41,457 bases of DNA from Helochares maculicollis (Eukaryota > Arthropoda > Insecta > Coleoptera > Hydrophilidae): contig JAWQRO010000360.1 in assembly GCA_033557835.1 (NCBI GenBank), positions 1 through 41,457 on the forward strand, read 5' to 3'. Under the pieces are notes generated by a model. The model had not been told where the DNA came from. It worked only from the letters and a program-made list of their open reading frames with translations, and did not search any database. Shown here in pieces: positions 32,301 through 41,457 of the stretch (the first letter of the stretch is position 1; the number at the start of each line of letters is the position of its first letter). A program made the translations under genes and the position numbers.

Positions 32301-35300
32301 GTGGATTTTCCGCAGAACCTGGCCATCGTAGGAGTTATGATAAGATGCAGCGCTTTTACAAAATGTAGAGGAAATCGGAACATGCAGCTAAGCTAAGAAA
32401 CCAGAGGTGGTAATGCTAAGCCGGTTTAAGAGGTACCAGCAGCAGGTAAAAAGGAGAAGTCAAAGTGGTCTCCCAAGACACAAAATGCACAGCAGTATTT
32501 TATGCAGGAATCTTCAAATTTGCTTAATAACTACATGTTACTGTTTCATGTTTAGATTAATCTTTTCACTTTTTTCAGAAGAATCAATGCTCATTTGTCC
32601 TTGAGGTGGTTTATCTCTTGGGATCCTAACACTTATTCCGTCTTCCATCATGTTTTGATCATTTCACTCAATCGTTCTCGTCAGTGCCCAACTGTTATAT
32701 ATCTCCTTCTTATGCTCAAGTGTCTTGCTGCAAAGTACCTTTATTTTTGAAGTTTCTAGTACCCATTCCGATTTTGATGTTTATGGCCTAGCCTCTACAG
32801 TATACAGCACAAGACCTTATCGTTGCTTCATAAATTCTCAATTTGGCTTCCACTAGTTCGCTTGGTGCACAATAGACATCCTTCCAACTTTTTTCGAGAA
32901 AAATCTATGCTGATATTTTACCGGTTTCGACGTTGTTTCATGTCTGAATCTTGGACATTTCCCATATGCTGTACATCTCTGGTGTTTAGTGTAATTCCGA
33001 TTTGAAATATAGGTCAACGGAGATCCCAGGACTCATTTTGAAATATTAATAGTAAAAAGCTTGTACTTTTCAGTAATTTATACACAGAAAAATAAATGCT
33101 TTTCTATCTTACTCTGGTGTAGAAAAGGCAGACTAAACACTTTTATGCAAATGTCAAGTGACCTTAAAAGTTTTGTGGTGTTTGATGAAAAAATATAAAC
33201 ACTTTTGGCAAACTAGTTGCATATAATAAGCTTCTCCCAACATGACACCAATATATATGCTGGTATTATAAAAGTCTACAGATTTGAAATAAAAAATCTG
33301 CATCCATAACATCAAGTCTAGTTGTAATCACTTGGTAAAATGTTAGGAGAGTAAGGTGGGTGTGAGAACATATCCCCGTCAAGCTCTTCAAGTTACTTTT
33401 GCAGCATGGAATTTACTGTCATAAGAAAAGCATTTTCATTCAATTGATGGAAGAAGCCTCTTTCTTGATAAGTACTGCTTGAACTAGCTGCAACTGATTC
33501 CAATAGACCAAAGCAGGTAAGGGCTGTCCAAGAATTTATAATGGATATTTACCAGGCTGTCCACCAAATGCATAATAAAATCTGTTGAGTGCAAGGAAGT
33601 CAGTAAAGTATGTGATATATCAGTTGCATGAGGGATGAGATCTCTAAGAACTGAAGTACAGTATCCACGTTACATCCCAAGAATCAATAAAAAAAAGATC
33701 CATTTTGCTAGCGTACGAAATTTGACGAAGCTACAGTTGAATGATTTCATCTCTCTCATAGAAGATTTCTACAAGCTCCAGCATCATCCCCAAATGCAGT
33801 GCAAATTTTTTGCTCCGTCCCAGCCGCTTTGGTGTCAAGATGACCTATTTCATAATGTCAACAACTCCATTTTAGTCATTACAATTTTATATCATTTACA
33901 ATGGGAATTACGTTTATCACTAAGATTGTGTGCATCCAATGAAACGAACCATATAAACGTAAATATCAGATTTTTGTCGAGACTTGATCAGTTATATTAA
34001 CTCATTAACCTCCTTCTTTTACGATCTGATCAACCATTGTTTGTTTATGGAAAACTAGATTCATTTCAAAAATCGCAATACTGACCTTTAAATTGTTTTC
34101 CCACAGTTGTTGCATTTGTGGTTCTTGGACATTGTTCTAAAAACTCTTTCATTCTCATTGTTTATTATGTAAGACAGGCGTCTTGTGCTTGTATATTTTG
34201 ATTCATAAAACCAGAGTGGATTCTGTTATAGAAACTTATTAAGAAATGTTGCTGTAGAATGTCTTGTATTTTTCTGCAGTTTTAACACCGTAAAATAAGG
34301 GTTCTTCTTGCATTTTTAAGCAGAAAAATTAAGACTATACGTAGATGTTTTAATGCAAGAATATTAGCAACGAGATGATTAAATGTAGAGGTTTTATTTG
34401 CAAATTCTAATGTCTCTACAGAGTTTTATAACAGCATTTTGTTACTAAAAGTAAAAAGCCAAATTTGTCGATTTGAGTAGTGGAGTGATTTCAGATGTTA
34501 GGAATCTTAAGATGTCATTCTAAATCAATATATCTTTGTATATTAAAAGCTTACTAGCTATTCATAAATAATTTAGTTCTAGCAGAAAGAATGAGTTATA
34601 TTATACTCTTCTATTCTTCAACGCCCTCTATATGCCTTCTCTACATATTCTGTCAAATGCCTTTTCAAGGTCTATGAAGCAAATATGCGTTTTCTTGTTT
34701 GTTCGTTTAGGCATAATTTAATTTATAATTATTTCCTAATTGCTTTAGATTATTTTCCAAAACAGATACAATTGTTTACCGATTCAAAATTGACCTCAAA
34801 TTTAATATTACAAAAACTAAATAATGGCCTCGTTGCGGTCCGTACCTTGATAAGTTATTTGCACTTGATGTATACAATCAATCTATAACTTCATTCGTAC
34901 GTACGGCGTAATGTGCAGACTACCAATAGTTAGTTGAAGGCTGTTTTGAATTACACATTAAAACTTCCCGACTAATACCAACTGTCGTGAAATTTGGATA
35001 AAAGGTAATACCCTTAGATTATTGATAACCAATTTAAATGTGCCGCTTTATATAATTTTATTTAATATTGTGAAAATGACCAACTTGCATCCATAAAAAT
35101 GAAGTGTATACAATACACAGGAATTAAAGGATTGCGCAGAAATCGTTTCAAAATCGAAGATGCAATATTGAAGATGATGGCTATTTAGAACTTCTGTTAA
35201 TTTTATCAACATTCTGATAAGTCGGGTAAAGTAAAACCCACAACTAACAGTCAATTAAGTTGCAGAAATCCTGAATTCGCTGTATGAACAGTATTTCGTC

Positions 35301-38300
35301 AGATTAAAAAAATATAGCCAGGCTTGGAAAATAGACACCGAATGAGCTATCCAGAGCAAATTACCAGCAAACAAATGAACATTTTCCCTTCCCTATTATT
35401 TGGTTTTAAGAGAAATTTCTAGATAGGCTTGTAGCAGGTGATGAAAAATTCACAAAGAAAACAGTGGACAGATAAAGAGACGTCACCAACAACAAAACTA
35501 TTATTAAATCGATAATTCCCCAGCAATAAGTGGATAATTCAAGAATAGAAATGTGAATTTTATAAAATATGTTCTTTCTTTATAGGTTTGCTTTAAATAT
35601 TTACACATAAGTGAAAATGAAAATTATTCGCACCAACGGGCGTAGCAACTCAATTTGCCAGGATAACTTGTGGTGGAAATCACTACTCAAGTTGCTCTAT
35701 TTCTCTGAATTAGATAATTTTAAGGATATGTGATAAGTACTCATGCACAAATCGACTACGGCTGCTTTTTTATAGGTTCAGCGCTGTTAAATTTGGGGGT
35801 ATCCAGTGCTGTATTTAACTCGCTCACTGTGCATTGAAGTAAAAGAAACAAACCGCCCCGTAGTTGGCAACAACACGAGTAGTTCATGAAAAATGTTTGC
35901 CGAGTTAATTTTTAATAAAAACTGTTGAGTAAAATTTAGTTAGTCAAGTTAATTATCTTTCGCACAAGCCTGTTGTGGACCAAATATAATTTATCTTTAA
36001 ACTATTATACAGTTATGCGTTGAAAATAGCAGCGGAAGTGCAAGCGAAACATGCAAAGCACCTGCAGCAAATTTAATTCCGGTCGACAAGATATACATAG
36101 AAAATTGAATTCCACACGCTAAAGGTTAAGCTAACATTTGTCATTTAAACCTTAAATTGCTTAAATAAAACACGCCGTAAGTAAATATGAAAACATTTTT
36201 ATTTGGCTATGATAACTCTAACTCTATGTTCCCTGAACGATTTCAATTTATTTTGTTCTACAAAAGGTTTTATAAGAGAAAAAAATAATTTCAAGGTGCC
36301 AAATTGAATTTTTCAAAACTAAAAATGCATCAAAACTAGAAGTTGTCTACATTAATTGCGTAAAAACAATACCTGTAGGTTGGTATGAAAGTACACATTT
36401 GGTAGATTTGCGCCAAAGTGCAGGTTTTGCATAAAAACGATGGCAATTGTATGCATAGTGTTCTTCTGTAGAGTTCCTAGGTCTAAAATATACCAGTCAT
36501 GTCTTTTTTGCATATTTAGACAAACAATCACACATATACTGTTAGGGGATCCCGAAAATAATATCGTTTCTGTGCATTTTGATTTTCATTCGTCATTTAT
36601 CAACTCATTGCAAACTTCAATTTGTGCCAATAACATTTTGAGGTTAGAGTGACTTTTTTTATTAATAATTAAATCTTAAAAATTGTTGCAGTTGAAATGG
36701 CCATCTAAATACCAAAAGAGGCACTCCTGGCACTACTCCAAAAAAGCAAAATCTGAACAATGAAATTTTAAGAGGGAAGTGGAAGCAAATCCATGTTATA
36801 GAATCAAGGAAATGTCATATACATAACCTAACAAAGCCAACTGGTCCAAATACACGCAAATTATTTCTTTATCAGCACAATACAGAAGAGTTTTTTGATC
36901 ACTTGATCACTGGAAATCGAAAAATTGGTTTTGTATGATAATCCAAAGTCTCAGATTTCTATTATGGAGTGTTTAAACTTTTAAATACCGGCCGTTATTG
37001 TGTAGAACTAGTACCCGCAAATCAATGAAAAACCCACAACGGGTACACAACAAGTATTTCCTCATCCACCATACTCATCCAATAGTGCACCATCAGATTA
37101 ACATTTATTCCGATAGCTAAAATCCAGATATTTAATTCACAAACCAATTGAATTTCATCGATTCTGCATTGAAGATTTGCACACTAAATGGCAAAAAATT
37201 GTAGAGAGCGAAGGTGATATTGATTTAAAAGAAAAACCTAGTAATTATTTGTCTGTATGAATTTAATGCAGCAAAAACGTTTTTAGTTAATTTATTAGTG
37301 TTCGTCGTTTATTATCGGTAAAACAGCGACAATAATTTTGGGAAAATTATTTATTCTCTCAGAGAAAGACTTGCCGAAATTTGTATATGGGAAGAAATAG
37401 AAAAATGTGTACTTCGGGACCATACACATTTAATGAAAAATACTGGGGCCAAAAACCATAAGCTGTAGATTCGTTGGTCAGTAAATTTACAGAAATCAAT
37501 TCTGTGGCTTGTAAAAAACAGGCAATAAGGTTTTAAATAAAGCAGCCTAGTGGAGATTGTAAGCATCTGCATGACCTAATAGTACTTTATGTAGTCACAA
37601 ACTGCATCATGTTCATCTGTATAAGATGCAATGTTACAAGAGATGTCACGATTTAAAAGCAAAAGAATTCATTCATGTGAGATGATTTCCAATTTTATTA
37701 TTACTACCTCTAACATTCACCAAAATATTTGCATTAAGTAAATATGAAAGTAATTGCTATTTAAACTTGTCGTCCTGGAAAATATTTTTGAATACCTACT
37801 AGAATAAGAAAACTGTCTACCTTTATGATTTGGGAAAAAACTGTTTTTTATAATTATAAAACATAATTTCAGTATAAAATAAAACTGAATTTTTGAGAAA
37901 AACGAAGTAGTTTATTGTGATTATGCTGAATGACCAAACTTATGAAAAGCCACACACGGCATGTGCAAGTCCATGGCGAAATATAATCGCATGCAACGCT
38001 TCAAGTAATCAATCAACTAAATCTGTAACTTCCACATTCAATACCTTCTTATGTCGATCACTCAATTTTACTAAAATTCCTATACCTTGTTACTAATGCA
38101 AAACAACAACTCGAACTACATTTAAACACTCAGTTGTGATGAGGAGCAATTAATATTATCTACATTCAGCTAACTGCTACAACTGTAAACACATGCTAAC
38201 AACTGTTATTGCATTTTTATAGTTTTATTTCCGTGATAAATCCATCTGGCTAATAGCTAATTATTTATAACTGCAGCAAGCGCAACTTAGTTCTAAAATA

Positions 38301-39986
38301 AATATGTCTTGCAAATGCAAAGCATGAACAGCAGCTGCACCATGAAATCAGACATATTGAAATCGTTGGGATGATCTAAATCAACTGACGGACATGCATA
38401 TCCAAAAACGTACATAATCGCATAAGCATGATTCAATATATTAATACAAATAGTGCAAACAGAATTTATTTGTCACAACACATATTAAAAATTAACTGAA
38501 TAATAATTTATGAATAAATAATTTGTGAATAAATAATTTATAAATAATAAACGATCAGTTAGTATACAAGTGGCGGAACAAATATCGTACACAAACCATA
38601 ATAAAGGCATATAACAAACGAGGTGAAATGTTAGTTAGCCCAAAAATTGCACCCATCCAAAAGAAAACTTGAAACTTACTTCGAATGAGCGGCTGATGTT
38701 GCACCACTCTCGGTATGGAAACTGTTTGTGGTTGAGCTTGAACTGTTGCGGGAGCCGGTGGGACGACCGGCTGTTTGGAGACAATTGTGGGTGGGGCGAC
38801 TGGGGTCTGTTGAGCTTTTGGACTTAAAAGTACCGGTCTGGGTTGGGTTGCCGGTTGTGTGGGCACCACAGGTTTGGGAGTTAGCCCGGCAGCTGGAGGC
38901 AAATCATATTTCTGAATTTGTAAAATGTACGTTTGAGTAGCTGGGGAACCGGTCCAATTCACTTCTAGGTTGTGAGTGCCAGCCTTGACCAGCGCTACCC
39001 GTCCTGGGGCAGGTGGTTTGTCCACTTCTAGGTACCATAAGTCTTTGCAACATACTTGATTGTTCCAAGCTTTTCGATATCCATCTCGCCCAGACCAGAT
39101 GTACAATCGGGTGTTAATACCTACCGCACAATGTCCAGCTCGGGCGCAAGGTACGTTACCATCGTAAGAACCAAGATTTAATTCGTCCCAATTTAATGTT
39201 TCTGTGGAAAATAACATTAGTTTACTTAAGGATCTAGATTTCCTGGTGTGAGCGGTAGACTAAACTCAAAAAATACCGTACCTAAATTCAAGCAAGCCAT
39301 TGTACCAGTGCACTTCCATTCCTTCTCGCTGGGAGGAACCTTTGCTTCTTCTGATACCACAGGCACCCATCCACCAAATACGAACATTCGATGGCCAATG
39401 AGCGTAGAAGTATGAAGTGAACGAGGCAAAGGTGTCATGCCTGAAATGTGAGGTTTGTTCCAAGTAAGTGTATCGGTGTTTAAAAACCAAAGATCTCCTA
39501 GTCGGCAACCGCTCATTCCACCATAAATGACTAAATAAGCCACTTCTTTTTCTTTGCACACATAAGCAACTCCAGTGTGTGACTCTCTCGGAGGTGGAGA
39601 AGGCCCATATGTCATGGGCACTTCCCATTGAACGGGGTTGCTTCTGATGTCCAATGCATATAAATCGTTGAGGTACTTGGGTATATTGTTCTTTGGATCC
39701 TCGCTTTCGTTTGCTAGACCTCCAAAGAGGTATACTTTGTCGTTAACGAGGGTAAAGCTGTGCCCTAAGCGAGCACATGGAGGTGCCCCGTTTTTTGGTG
39801 GCTTAGGCTTCAACCTTTTCCACTCCCATCTAGACGCTTGTAATTCATACAGCTCACTGCTGTATTTACCGTATTCGACCATGCCGCCAAATATAAGAAG
39901 TCGTGTGCCATCTACAACGAAACCATAAGCTGCGCACCCAGGAGGGATGTCGCCTTTCATCATCGGCACAAACCATTGATTTGTGG
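23206..39986 (-). CDS. Hcf: Host cell factor (HCF-1/2 family) transcriptional co-regulator, 5' partial
   Basis: Visible coding sequence: complement of join(23206..23300, 25469..25661, 25718..27090, 27147..27351, 29050..29870, 38680..39201, 39282..39986), 3914 nt, about 1303 residues. All borders are GT-AG and phases agree. The first coding exon (kelch blade 1, about 50 residues in relatives) lies beyond 41457. HCF proteins are nuclear scaffolds that tether chromatin modifiers (such as Set1/MLL methyltransferases, Sin3 and OGT) to transcription factors. The kelch propeller binds [D/E]HxY motifs. The order seen is kelch repeats, Gln/Pro/Thr-rich middle, GLFGG-containing and acidic region, tandem fibronectin type III domains, basic tail. 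This matches the HCF family end to end, and the kelch exon is very close to animal HCF. Confidence 0.95.
23510..23970 (-). repeat. unidentified dispersed repeat, copy B (broken)
   Basis: This is a diverged and shortened copy of the sequence at 10557-11105 in the same orientation. Shared blocks include gtttgagaattgag, tctcacaatttctcct, gcactttcaaccat and tgacacat. It lacks part of the middle of copy A and carries stops on the coding (minus) strand. Plus-strand frames of 82-99 codons here are antisense shadows. Confidence 0.65.
24200..24600 (+). mobile_element. pogo/Tigger-like transposase C-terminal remnant
   Basis: On the plus strand, FSPKALRLYP (24333-24362), a stop, then PRKVGDRGQKIKMSAIYTES and SEMEAFRKSMKRD (about 24371-24475) match the tail of pogo/Tigger transposases (pattern P..I.P.P....RK...RG.K.GKS.ILT.TP...E). 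A lysine-rich stretch follows. The catalytic DDE region is not recognisable upstream, so only the C-terminus survives. No terminal repeats were found. Confidence 0.65.
25469..25661 (-). CDS. Hcf: Hcf exon 6: last fibronectin type III strands
   Basis: The exon begins in phase 0 after acceptor ttttacag and ends with one base of a split codon at donor gtaatc. It encodes DKTQNPSSLAFVRVYCG ... [23 protein letters not shown]. The closing motif ([21 protein letters not shown]) is a hallmark of HCF C-terminal fibronectin domains, which pair with the N-terminal self-association region in vertebrate HCF-1. Confidence 0.93.
25662..25717 (-). other. Hcf intron, 56 bp
   Basis: Donor gtaaga and acceptor ccgttttacag bound a 56-bp intron between fibronectin-encoding exons. 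The phase is 0 on both sides. Confidence 0.9.
25718..27090 (-). CDS. Hcf: Hcf exon 5: GLFGG region, acidic/PTS-rich region and fibronectin type III domains
   Basis: The exon starts after acceptor catttttag (two bases finishing an Ala codon) and ends in phase 0 at donor gtaaga. The order is STSFDGP, an Ala-rich segment (AALAALAAEAGL), an acidic stretch, three GLFGG motifs plus one GLKGG (DNA 26746-26893), a Pro/Thr/Ser/Val-rich repeat-like section (about 26340-26650), a Glu/Pro-rich acidic part, WYTVGFIKGTSFDVQHYY and then fibronectin type III sequence (GTAYKFRVAALNSVGRSDWS, HLSWEPPCSSQGEILEYSVY). A micro-intron follows. The upstream open-frame start at 27049 is internal, as the frame continues to the acceptor. 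Confidence 0.92.
27091..27146 (-). other. Hcf intron, 56 bp
   Basis: Donor gtacta and acceptor catttttag bound a 56-bp intron. Splicing gives SASI-A-STSFDG, restoring the frame across a split codon. Confidence 0.88.
27147..27351 (-). CDS. Hcf: Hcf exon 4
   Basis: The exon starts in phase 0 after acceptor taatgtttcag and ends with one base of a split codon at donor gtacta. It encodes KQVMIGGKPVTVQMPVSAGG, then LTFVQPHGQSKVLRLP and LMVLNRPKQPSASI. The GGKPVTVQ and threonine/valine/glutamine style matches the basic-to-hydrophobic middle region of HCF proteins. An ATG three codons before the acceptor is intronic. Confidence 0.9.
27352..29049 (-). other. Hcf intron (1.7 kb) with piggyBac remnant
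   Basis: Donor gtaagt at 29049 and acceptor ending tttcag at 27352 bound this intron. It contains a piggyBac-like C-terminal coding remnant (about 28085-28510). The rest (27352-28080 and 28515-29049) is AT-rich with no gene seen. Confidence 0.85.
28085..28510 (+). mobile_element. piggyBac-like transposase C-terminal remnant
   Basis: The plus strand reads KPDCNYKQNMMIDIADIYC, a stop, then SYQVTLKKLLFRLMDSTLLN and CYNLYSIKTG. This fits the piggyBac block P..I.DYN..M.GVD..DQ followed by KW.KKLFF.LLD. After a further region it gives CPECKVPLCXGNCYKIYH, the cysteine-rich zinc-finger-like C-terminus of piggyBac transposases. Stops and losses make it inactive. No TTAA-flanked ends were identified. 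It is antisense to Hcf. Confidence 0.72.
29050..29870 (-). CDS. Hcf: Hcf exon 3: Gln/Val/Thr-rich middle region
   Basis: The exon starts after acceptor atttccttgcag; its first two bases complete a Met codon, giving LIR-M-RAAGKVTPVSAGQVI. It ends in phase 0 at donor gtaagt. It encodes about 273 residues of low-complexity sequence rich in V, T, Q, K and I, such as KITVATPQQIKIASPG and ISNIGNQQVIVVSS, ending NISKNT. This is the central region of HCF, which in vertebrate HCF-1 also includes proteolytic-processing repeats; none of those repeats are seen here, as expected for insects. Confidence 0.92.
30449..31573 (-). mobile_element. mariner with terminal inverted repeats, decayed transposase
   Basis: The ends gaggtgtgtaaattaagtaa (from 30451) and the complement of 31540-31572 (ttactTAGTTtagacacctc) are matching inverted repeats of about 28 bp. 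On the minus strand, 31367-31131 is a decayed N-terminal DNA-binding region (TVQQEYVQNCARHMKTMFC ... LQEQIK). Later pieces include SKSSAY, CMLICFFDSQGI-like sequence (another frame) and PPYSPXLGPCSFFLSPRLRS, matching the mariner block PPYSPDLAPCDFFLFPKLK. The order is correct but there are several stops, frame changes and losses. Plus-strand frames here are antisense. Confidence 0.82.
31905..32390 (+). mobile_element. non-LTR reverse transcriptase fragment (R1/jockey-like)
   Basis: An open frame to 32277 contains MLVILDIKNASNLALWKVM and YFKDRPI, matching the reverse-transcriptase motif A region of R1- or jockey-like LINEs (pattern LDVKNAFNSA.W ... YL.DR). The next part, near 32305-32340, reads NLAIVGVMI in another frame, resembling the DDLA(V/I)VV block after motif C. 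Much of the intervening domain is missing. Flanking 5' and 3' LINE sequence was not recognised. Confidence 0.55.
32595..33005 (-). mobile_element. LINE 3' coding fragment
   Basis: On the minus strand near 32865-32810 I read EAKLRIYEATIRSCAVYC, the block that follows the reverse-transcriptase core in many LINEs (pattern K..IY..IRS.L.YG.E.W). Downstream sequence as far as 32600 is frame-shifted but has RTIE-like and arginine/lysine-rich stretches in the expected order. It is on the opposite strand from the preceding reverse-transcriptase fragment, so the two do not belong to one element. Confidence 0.5.
33325..33565 (-). mobile_element. mariner transposase fragment
   Basis: The minus strand at 33365-33326 reads SHPPYSPNILPSDY, the third catalytic block of mariner transposase (HPPYSPDLAPSDY) with Asn instead of the first Asp. 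Upstream (33370-33560), in mixed frames, are YWNQLQLVQAVLIKKEA and similar pieces fitting the QL..L..A..EKR block. No ends were found. It is a fragment only. Confidence 0.65.
34595..34710 (-). mobile_element. LINE reverse-transcriptase fragment
   Basis: The minus strand at 34680-34630 reads CFIDLEKAFDRICREGI, a stop, then RALKNRR. FIDLEKAFDR is motif A of LINE reverse transcriptases, including the catalytic Asp. It is a small island; I could not extend it in either direction. Confidence 0.7.
35090..35530 (+). mobile_element. mariner transposase fragment, strongly decayed
   Basis: On the plus strand near 35380-35460, PSLLFGFKRNF and then (other frame) LVAGDEKFT resemble the mariner block LL.R.KR..FLDRIVTGDEKW. 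Upstream, NRRCNIEDDGYLE fits the N-terminal F..GDF..ED.ERSGRP region loosely. No ends were found and the frame is heavily broken. Confidence 0.5.
36690..37265 (+). mobile_element. mariner transposase remnant
   Basis: The plus strand near 36845-36940 reads GPNTRKLFLYQHNTEEFFDH and LITGNRKIGFV, corresponding to the mariner block ending in FLDRIVTGDEKWV with the Asp replaced by Asn. Near 37060-37105 is a PHPPYSSNSAPSD-like sequence (mixed frames), and near 37160-37215 FCIEDLHTKWQKIVESEGDI matches the mariner C-terminus. The order and spacing fit a collapsed element with an internal deletion. Terminal repeats were not identified. Confidence 0.68.
38680..39201 (-). CDS. Hcf: Hcf exon 2 (in window): last kelch blade and Pro/Gln-rich region
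   Basis: The exon starts after acceptor attttccacag (two bases finish a Glu codon) and ends with one base of a split codon at donor gtaagt. It encodes TLNWDELNLGSYDGNVPCAR, then GHCAVGINTRLYIWSGRDGY and CCKDLWYLEVDKPP, which completes the kelch propeller. The sequence then turns into fibronectin-like VEVNWTGSP-type sequence (HNLEVNWTGSPATQTYILQI) and a Pro/Gln/Val-rich linker. Sequence beyond 38680 on the minus strand stays open into the intron, but the splice junction gives the HCF-like continuation. Confidence 0.94.
39202..39281 (-). other. Hcf intron, 80 bp
   Basis: Donor gtacgg and acceptor ttttccacag bound 80 bp. Splicing joins ACLNL-E-TLNWDEL in frame, matching the continuous kelch blade in other HCF proteins. 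Confidence 0.88.
39282..39986 (-). CDS. Hcf: Hcf exon 1 (in window): kelch propeller blades
   Basis: The exon starts after acceptor tttattctag with two bases of a split codon, then TNQWFVPMMKGDIPPGCAAY, and ends at donor gtacgg. It holds successive kelch blades: RLLIFGGMVEYGKYS, ELQASRWEWKRLKPKPPKNG, GHSFTLVNDKVYLFGG, HTGVAYVCKEKEVAYLVIYG and PRSLHTSTLIGHRMFVFGG. These are extremely similar to animal HCF. An apparent start near 39969 is only an open-frame artefact, because the conserved protein continues upstream to the acceptor; the true start Met is in an exon outside the window. Confidence 0.95.
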
Positions 39987-41457
39987 CTAGAATAAAGTAT
40001 TGGTTGAGACATTTTTAATAAATGAGCTCAAACTTTCTCTTGAACATGTTATATCATGCAAACTTAATGCACCGACCGTCATCAACTAAATGATCTAAAG
40101 CTTATCAGCTGTATTCAATAGATCATATGTGACTTAACCTCGATAGTTTTACACTCCAGTGTGTAAGTGTAAACACAATAGAGCTTAGACTATTTGATCT
40201 GAGCTGTTTAGATAATCATAAGGAAGAAAGATGCATAAAATTCTTCAATACAAATTTTTATCCTCTTCTGACTTCATATATTTTGCACCTTGCCATTATA
40301 ACCTCAGGCCTAAGAGCGGCATAATCAGGAAGTTATTACTGTATGTTTGGTGAGATGGGGAAGGAATTTTCTACTATGAGCTGCCCCCATCACACAATTT
40401 GGATCTATACTGTCAACAATTGAAGCAGGCGATCCACAAGAAGCCTCCGGAATTGCTCAACAGGAAGAATTTTGTGTTCCATTAAAACAACACTGAGCTG
40501 CACACTTTTCTAACAACACGCCAGAAGCTTTGAGAGTTTGGATGAAAGGTTATGTCGCACCCGCCGTATAGCCCAGATTTGGCACCAAGAAATTATCACA
40601 CTGGGGAACGCCCAGAAAAGCCTCCCGTTATAAGAAGATTAGACGACAGCAAGGTAGACTCAGTTCAACTCTCTGACAGAGGAGGTCAATAGAGTCACAC
40701 CGATGTGAAACATAAATAGATAAATAAATATTATAAATAGGAAGTAGTCCTACAAGTATAAAAATTAGCGGCATTTCTGTGGTAGACTAAGTAAAGAACC
40801 CTTGTTGAAAAGTCATTAATTTACAATTTTCAACTCGATCCTTTGCATATATAAATGTTTTTTGTAACTTACAATGCCATAAATCTATTCATAAATAAAT
40901 TGTGTTCTATCCTTTTATGGAAGCAAGTAACTGACCTATTCTTATATTTCTTATATCTAAATAAAATTTCGGTCCTGCATGTCTTAATGTTGTTAATTAA
41001 AAGAACAACAACTACCATGATTTCTCTGTGAACTTTTATGGGCTGGTTGTTGTCAGATTATGTATACTTGGAAATTTAAATTTAAAATCCGATCATGAAT
41101 TTATATTTTGATAAACAAAATTGGCAGATTTTGTAATTTTACATTAATTTTTATCAATTTCTGCATAGTAATTTTTATCGAGTATTTGGATTATTTTTTT
41201 ATATTACTGATCATTATTGGATGAATGGTTGATATATAGTATGTTGTCCACAATTTTGCCAAGATAGCCATCTGTCAAACCCTCGAAACCGAGTTTTTTT
41301 AATGGTCGAGATACTTTTAATTTACTGTTTTTTTTGTATAGTTAGATGCCGTATAAAAATCATAAAGACAAGTTTTAATTTTCAACTAGAATTAAATGAT
41401 ATTTAGAACATGAACATATAAAATTTCATTTTGATTTATACATTGTACATGAATATT
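39987..41457 (-). other. Hcf intron, continues beyond the window
   Basis: This is the intron before the first visible Hcf exon; its donor lies past 41457. It contains a mariner C-terminal fragment (40330-40680). The rest, especially 40685-41457, is AT-rich with no feature I can support. Confidence 0.75.
40330..40680 (+). mobile_element. mariner transposase C-terminal fragment
   Basis: The plus strand, across several frames, gives FYYELPPS, SDLYCQQLXXLKQAIHKKPP-like sequence, LLNRKNFVFH, and then KVMSHPPYSPDLAPRNYH (about 40545-40600). The order matches the irritans-type mariner block YYELLP..QTINSDLYCQQL ... LNRK.VVFHQDNA ... HPPYSPDLAPSDYH. The catalytic Asp after SP is kept, while SDY has become RNY. 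It ends in unrelated sequence, so it is truncated. Confidence 0.78.

Larger units (their letters stand above)
29871..38679 (-). other. Hcf intron (8.8 kb), packed with transposon remnants
   Basis: Donor gtaagt at 38679 and acceptor ccttgcag at 29871 bound this intron, which separates the kelch exons from the rest. It contains mariner remnants (30449-31573, 33325-33565, 35090-35530, 36690-37265) and LINE fragments (31905-32390, 32595-33005, 34595-34710). The parts 29871-30445, 31575-31900, 33570-34590, 34715-35085, 35535-36685 and 37270-38679 have no gene I can support; a 121-codon plus-strand frame at 33635-34000 is unrecognised and may be chance. Confidence 0.85.

Noticed and set aside
32823..34000. 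Plus-strand frames of 60 and 121 codons
   Set aside because: The first is antisense to a LINE fragment. The second has no recognisable motif, splice evidence or repeat relation.

Overview
This window is animal nuclear DNA, most likely from an insect. It is AT-rich, its genes are split by GT-AG introns that are either tiny (three are exactly 56 bp) or several kilobases long, and the introns hold decayed insect-type transposons. The beetle-like impression from transposon content is only a guess; nothing in the window fixes the order or species.

Two conserved genes are present, both on the minus strand. (1) A Bloom-syndrome RecQ DNA helicase (Blm) runs from a proposed 13-nt first coding exon at 19381 down to its stop at 471. 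It has five coding exons that join in frame to about 1710 residues: a long disordered N-terminal half, a RecQ helicase core, an RQC domain with zinc ligands, an HRDC domain and a basic tail. (2) Host cell factor (Hcf), a chromatin-associated transcriptional co-regulator, runs from 39986 to its stop at 23206 in seven visible exons. The exon for the extreme N-terminus lies beyond the right edge. The visible part is about 1303 residues: kelch propeller, low-complexity middle, fibronectin type III domains and a basic C-terminus.

Layout: 1-470, 3' flank of Blm; 471-2396, last Blm exon; 2397-8441, intron with three mariner elements and a two-unit tandem repeat; 8442-10260, two Blm exons around a 56-bp intron; 10261-13421, intron with a mariner, a LINE tail and an unidentified repeat-derived frame; 13422-14852, Blm exon 2; 14853-19368, intron with a long palindrome and a LINE endonuclease/reverse-transcriptase remnant; 19369-19381, candidate first coding exon; 19382-23205, intergenic; 23206-29870, five Hcf exons with introns holding pogo/Tigger and piggyBac remnants; 29871-38679, an 8.8-kb Hcf intron holding four mariner remnants and three LINE fragments; 38680-39986, the kelch exons; 39987-41457, start of another Hcf intron with a mariner fragment.

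Blm acts in recombination intermediate dissolution and Hcf in transcription and chromatin, so their adjacency need not be functional. The most notable points are six copies of a short FxFK motif in the BLM N-terminal half, GLFGG motifs inside HCF, an inverted repeat with arms of roughly 300 bp inside Blm intron 1, an unidentified repeat-derived coding sequence present twice, and nine mariner remnants of several lineages in 41 kb. No self-contained novel system was found. No tRNA, rRNA or CRISPR was seen.
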